A DNA stretch of 9,033 nt from NCBI GenBank assembly GCA_003509845.1, contig DOMR01000122.1, positions 1 through 9,033 on the forward strand, in the 5' to 3' direction. Source of the DNA: Chitinophagaceae bacterium. Its GTDB lineage: Bacteria > Bacteroidota > Bacteroidia > Chitinophagales > Chitinophagaceae. Positions 6,330-9,033 of this stretch are shown piece after piece (position 1 is the stretch's first letter; each line of letters starts with the position of its first letter). The translations under genes were made by a program, and so were the position numbers. A model generated the notes under the pieces. The model worked only from the letters and a program-made list of their open reading frames with translations, searched no databases and was not told the DNA's origin.

Positions 6330-7517
6330 ATGCAAGATATACGTGTGTCCTTTCAACAGTTATTTAATACACCTGCTTCCTTAGTCGTGCAATCACCCGG
6401 ACGCATTAATTTAATAGGCGAACACACGGACTATAACAATGGTTTTGTATTACCCGCCGCTATTGATAAAAGTGTGCAAGTAGCCATTGCAAAACGAACG
6501 GATGGCGCAATACACATGCATGCGATTGATTTACAGGAAAGCGTAATTGTACCTGCTTTTGGTATTCAACCACATGCAACCAATTGGGTGAATTATATCA
6601 TTGGCGTGGTCGCACAGGTACAAAAATATAATGTTAACGCATCAAGGAACACTGCCACCCATGAACTTGATAACGGTTTTGATATTTGTATACAAGGCGA
6701 TATCCCTATTGGTGCTGGCTTATCAAGCTCGGCAGCGGTGGAGTGTGCTGTTATTTTTGCATTGAATGAAATGTATCAGCTGGGTTTAAGTACCATGCAA
6801 ATGGCGTTAATGACACAGCAATCGGAACATGAGTTTGCAGGTGTTAAATGTGGTATCATGGATATGTTTGCTAGTTTACATGGGAAAAGTAATCAAGTCA
6901 TGCTATTGGATTGTGGAAGTTTACAACACAGTTATTATCCTTTGGATTTAAAGGACTATCAAATTGTTTTATTTGATACACAAATCAAACATGCATTAGC
7001 TTCTTCCGAATACAATACGCGTCGTTTGGAATGCGAACAGGGTGTTGGAATTTTACAAAAAAAATACCCGTCGATTAAAACTTTACGTGATGCTAATAAG
7101 CAACAAGTGGATGAACTATTAAAAACAGAGGCAACCTTAATTGGCACTAAAGTATATAACCGATGTAAATATGTGGTAGATGAAATTGAACGCGTGCAAT
7201 TAGCGGTAAAGGATCTTTTGGCTGCTGATATCAACGCCTTTGGTCAAAAAATGTATGAAACACACGAAGGCTTATCTAAATTATATGAAGTGAGTTGCCC
7301 GGAATTGGACATTTTAGTCAATGCGGTCAAGGATAATCCCCATGTATTAGGCGCAAGGATGATGGGTGGTGGGTTTGGGGGTTGTACCATTAATATTATT
7401 AAAAAATCTGAAGTGCAAGCAATCATTAATACGGTTGCTGATATTTACGCACAACAAACAGCACATACCTTAAAAGTGCATCAAGTAAAAATTGCCCAAG
7501 GAACTCACATAAAATAA
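6330..7517 (+). CDS. galK: Galactokinase
   Basis: Catalyses alpha-D-galactose + ATP to galactose 1-phosphate + ADP, the first Leloir pathway step, in the cytosol. The 395 residues have the three GHMP-kinase motifs. The galactokinase signature PGRINLIGEHTDYNNGFVLP (23-42) includes Arg25, equivalent to the catalytic Arg. The ATP-binding loop is PIGAGLSSSAAVE (126-138). The C-terminal motif is MMGGGFGGC (344-352). Asp178 in CGIMDMFASLHG (174-185) aligns with the catalytic base, and HALASSEYNTRR (221-232) is typical of the family. Two positions differ from the commonest consensus: Met179 where Gln usually follows the catalytic Asp, and Gly196 in LDCGS where Arg is usual. AGGA sits next to the ATG, too close to act as a Shine-Dalgarno site. 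galM and a galactose-type transporter follow directly, supporting galactose as the substrate. Confidence 0.96.
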   Translation: MQDIRVSFQQLFNTPASLVVQSPGRINLIGEHTDYNNGFVLPAAIDKSVQVAIAKRTDGAIHMHAIDLQESVIVPAFGIQPHATNWVNYIIGVVAQVQKYNVNASRNTATHELDNGFDICIQGDIPIGAGLSSSAAVECAVIFALNEMYQLGLSTMQMALMTQQSEHEFAGVKCGIMDMFASLHGKSNQVMLLDCGSLQHSYYPLDLKDYQIVLFDTQIKHALASSEYNTRRLECEQGVGILQKKYPSIKTLRDANKQQVDELLKTEATLIGTKVYNRCKYVVDEIERVQLAVKDLLAADINAFGQKMYETHEGLSKLYEVSCPELDILVNAVKDNPHVLGARMMGGGFGGCTINIIKKSEVQAIINTVADIYAQQTAHTLKVHQVKIAQGTHIK

Positions 7518-7577
7518 TTATATTACAGAGGGTATTAAAAATAGCCCCATCTTACTTTATAGTTAATTTAAATATTT

Positions 7578-8711
7578 ATGTCAAAAAAAGTACTACAAGG
7601 TTTTATTTTAATGCTTGTGATTTCATTTTTCAATCAAGCATGTTCCTCCAACAATACAAATACTATGGACACTACTATTAAGTTGACCACCCAAGCTTAT
7701 GGTGAATTTGAGGGGCAACCCATTACGGAATACACATTAACCAACGCGCATGGCATGCAAGTAGGCATTATTAATTATGGCGGCGCACTCACAAAAATTA
7801 TTACACAAGCAAAGGACAGTAGTTGGGGGGATGTATTAACGGGTTATGATTCTCTAAGCGGTTTTACACAAACAGCCAATCCTTATTTTGGTGCGTTGAT
7901 TGGTCGCTATGCCAATCGTATTGCAAAAGGTACATATAAAGTAGATGGCGTTGAATATCATGCTGCATTGAATAATAATGGACAATCATTGCATGGCGGA
8001 TTAAAAGGGTTTGATAAGGTAGTATGGACGGCCAAGCCATTAGCGGGGGATAGTAGTATTCAATTAAATTACGAAAGCAAGCACGGAGAGGAAGGCTATC
8101 CAGGAAATTTAAAAGTACAGGTGGTGTATACCTTAACCGCGGATAATGGAATCAAAATAGAGTATACTGCAACCACAGATAAAACCACCGTGATAAATTT
8201 AACCAACCACGCTTATTTTAATTTATCTACTGGAAAGTCACTAACGATTAAGGATCATGTTTTGCAAATAAATGCAAATCAATATACACCGGTGGACAGC
8301 TTGCTTATTCCTACAGGTGAGTCCTTGGATGTGAAAGGCACGCCAATGGATTTTACACAAGCCAAGCGTATTGGAGATGACCTTGATAAAGTTGCAGGGG
8401 GATATGATCATAATTGGATATTAAATAAATCGGAAGGTTTACAAGAAGTTGCTAATGTATATGATCCTTTGACAGGTCGCAGTTTAACGGTATTGACGAC
8501 AGAGCCAGGGTTACAATTTTATTCTGGTAATTTTTTAGATGGTACATTAATGCATACTAAAAATGGTATTCAATATATTAAGCATGGTGCATTGACCTTG
8601 GAAACACAACATTTCCCCGATGCGCCCAATCAATCAAAATTTCCAACTACTTTATTAAAGCCAGGAGAAACTTATACGCATACCACTGTTTATAAGTTCG
8701 CAACAAAATAA
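7578..8711 (+). CDS. galM: Aldose 1-epimerase (galactose mutarotase), probable lipoprotein
   Basis: Interconverts alpha and beta anomers of galactose or glucose; galactokinase uses the alpha form. The catalytic layout is complete: GRYANRIAKG (109-118) with Arg114, SLHGG (137-141) with His139, TNHAYFNL (209-216) with His211 as likely general acid, GGYDHNW (274-280) with Asp277, TEPGLQFYSGN (308-318), and LETQHFPDAPNQ (341-352) with Glu342 as likely general base. At 377 residues it exceeds the usual cytosolic size (about 345) because of an N-terminal extension. That extension is a signal sequence (KK, hydrophobic 8-18) ending in NQAC with Cys22 followed by SSNNTNT, which resembles a Bacteroidota lipoprotein lipobox. 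The enzyme is thus probably membrane-anchored outside the cytoplasm. An internal Met30 (ATG at 7665) would give a 348-residue cytosolic form. It lies 60 bases after galK and 25 before the transporter gene. Confidence 0.95.
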   Translation: MSKKVLQGFILMLVISFFNQACSSNNTNTMDTTIKLTTQAYGEFEGQPITEYTLTNAHGMQVGIINYGGALTKIITQAKDSSWGDVLTGYDSLSGFTQTANPYFGALIGRYANRIAKGTYKVDGVEYHAALNNNGQSLHGGLKGFDKVVWTAKPLAGDSSIQLNYESKHGEEGYPGNLKVQVVYTLTADNGIKIEYTATTDKTTVINLTNHAYFNLSTGKSLTIKDHVLQINANQYTPVDSLLIPTGESLDVKGTPMDFTQAKRIGDDLDKVAGGYDHNWILNKSEGLQEVANVYDPLTGRSLTVLTTEPGLQFYSGNFLDGTLMHTKNGIQYIKHGALTLETQHFPDAPNQSKFPTTLLKPGETYTHTTVYKFATK

Positions 8712-8736
8712 CCAAAACCAACCCAATCGATTACGT

Positions 8737-9033
8737 ATGAATTATCAATTAAGCACCTTAGATTACATCGTATTTCTTGTCTATTTTATTTTGATCCTAT
8801 CTTATGGATATTACATTTATAAAAAAAGACACACCAAAGAACAAGATTCAAAAGCATTCTTTTTAGCGGAAGGATCTTTAACCTGGTGGGCGATTGGTGC
8901 TTCTCTTATTGCCTCTAATATATCAGCGGAGCAATTCATCGGCATGAGTGGTAATGGATATTTTGTTGGTATTGCCGTATCCGCCTATGAGTGGATAGCC
9001 GCATTGGGGTTGGTGATTATTGCGGTATGGTTT
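8737..9033 (+). CDS. Sodium/sugar symporter of the SSS family (vSGLT-like), 5' part only
   Basis: The ATG at 8737 opens a frame that stays open to the window end (99 codons, no stop), so only the N-terminus of a normally 500-600-residue inner-membrane protein is visible. There is a first membrane helix at about residues 9-28 and a second region from about 48, containing WWAIGASLIASNISAEQFIG (50-69) and SGNGY. From memory this closely matches the Vibrio parahaemolyticus Na+/galactose transporter vSGLT. By that alignment Gln66 and Glu85 correspond to the galactose-binding Gln69 and Glu88, and Ala59 and Ile62 to Na+-site positions Ala62 and Ile65. Ala88 replaces a substrate-site Ser. It follows galM after 25 bases without a terminator. 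Galactose or glucose uptake with Na+ is the best guess given galK and galM upstream. Confidence 0.9.
   Translation, partial: MNYQLSTLDYIVFLVYFILILSYGYYIYKKRHTKEQDSKAFFLAEGSLTWWAIGASLIASNISAEQFIGMSGNGYFVGIAVSAYEWIAALGLVIIAVWF

Noticed and set aside
7527..7548. GGGTATT / AATAGCCCC hairpin between galK and galM
   Set aside because: It needs a bulge, the stem is short, and no T-tract follows; galK and galM are more likely co-transcribed.

Overview
The window looks like a stretch of a Bacteroidota chromosome, probably a Chitinophagales/Chitinophagaceae-type bacterium. Four things point there. The DNA is AT-rich. Start codons are preceded by A/T-rich sequence with no recognisable Shine-Dalgarno motif. 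The order rplM-rpsI-rpsB-tsf-pyrH is familiar from that phylum. The galactose genes include a mutarotase with a lipoprotein-type signal peptide and a vSGLT-like transporter. The genus assignment is inference. All recognised genes are on the + strand and all look intact except the last, which runs off the window end.

Positions 1-215 are a gene-free leader upstream of rplM, with several short inverted repeats and a possible 9-codon upstream ORF. Positions 216-3762 are a housekeeping block: ribosomal proteins L13 (rplM), S9 (rpsI) and S2 (rpsB), elongation factor Ts (tsf) and UMP kinase (pyrH). A strong hairpin/T-tract terminator follows rpsB and another follows tsf. tsf is therefore bracketed by terminators and pyrH probably has its own promoter. 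The frr gene (ribosome recycling factor), a common neighbour of pyrH, is not present.

Positions 3826-6297 hold a TolC-family outer-membrane efflux protein, followed after 12 bases by a fold-type I PLP aminotransferase resembling E. coli YbdL (methionine aminotransferase). No inner-membrane pump or adaptor is next to the TolC gene.

Positions 6330-9033 are a galactose-use cluster: galactokinase (galK), an exported aldose 1-epimerase (galM), and the first 99 codons of a sodium/solute symporter closely resembling the Vibrio Na+/galactose transporter vSGLT. The inferred route is mutarotation outside the cytoplasm, Na+-driven uptake, then phosphorylation into the Leloir pathway; galT and galE are not in view. 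I see no tRNA, rRNA, CRISPR array, insertion sequence or prophage, and no convincing evidence of a wholly new system. The most interesting points are the rplM leader, the 20-bp rpsB/tsf terminator, and the possible dual localisation of GalM.
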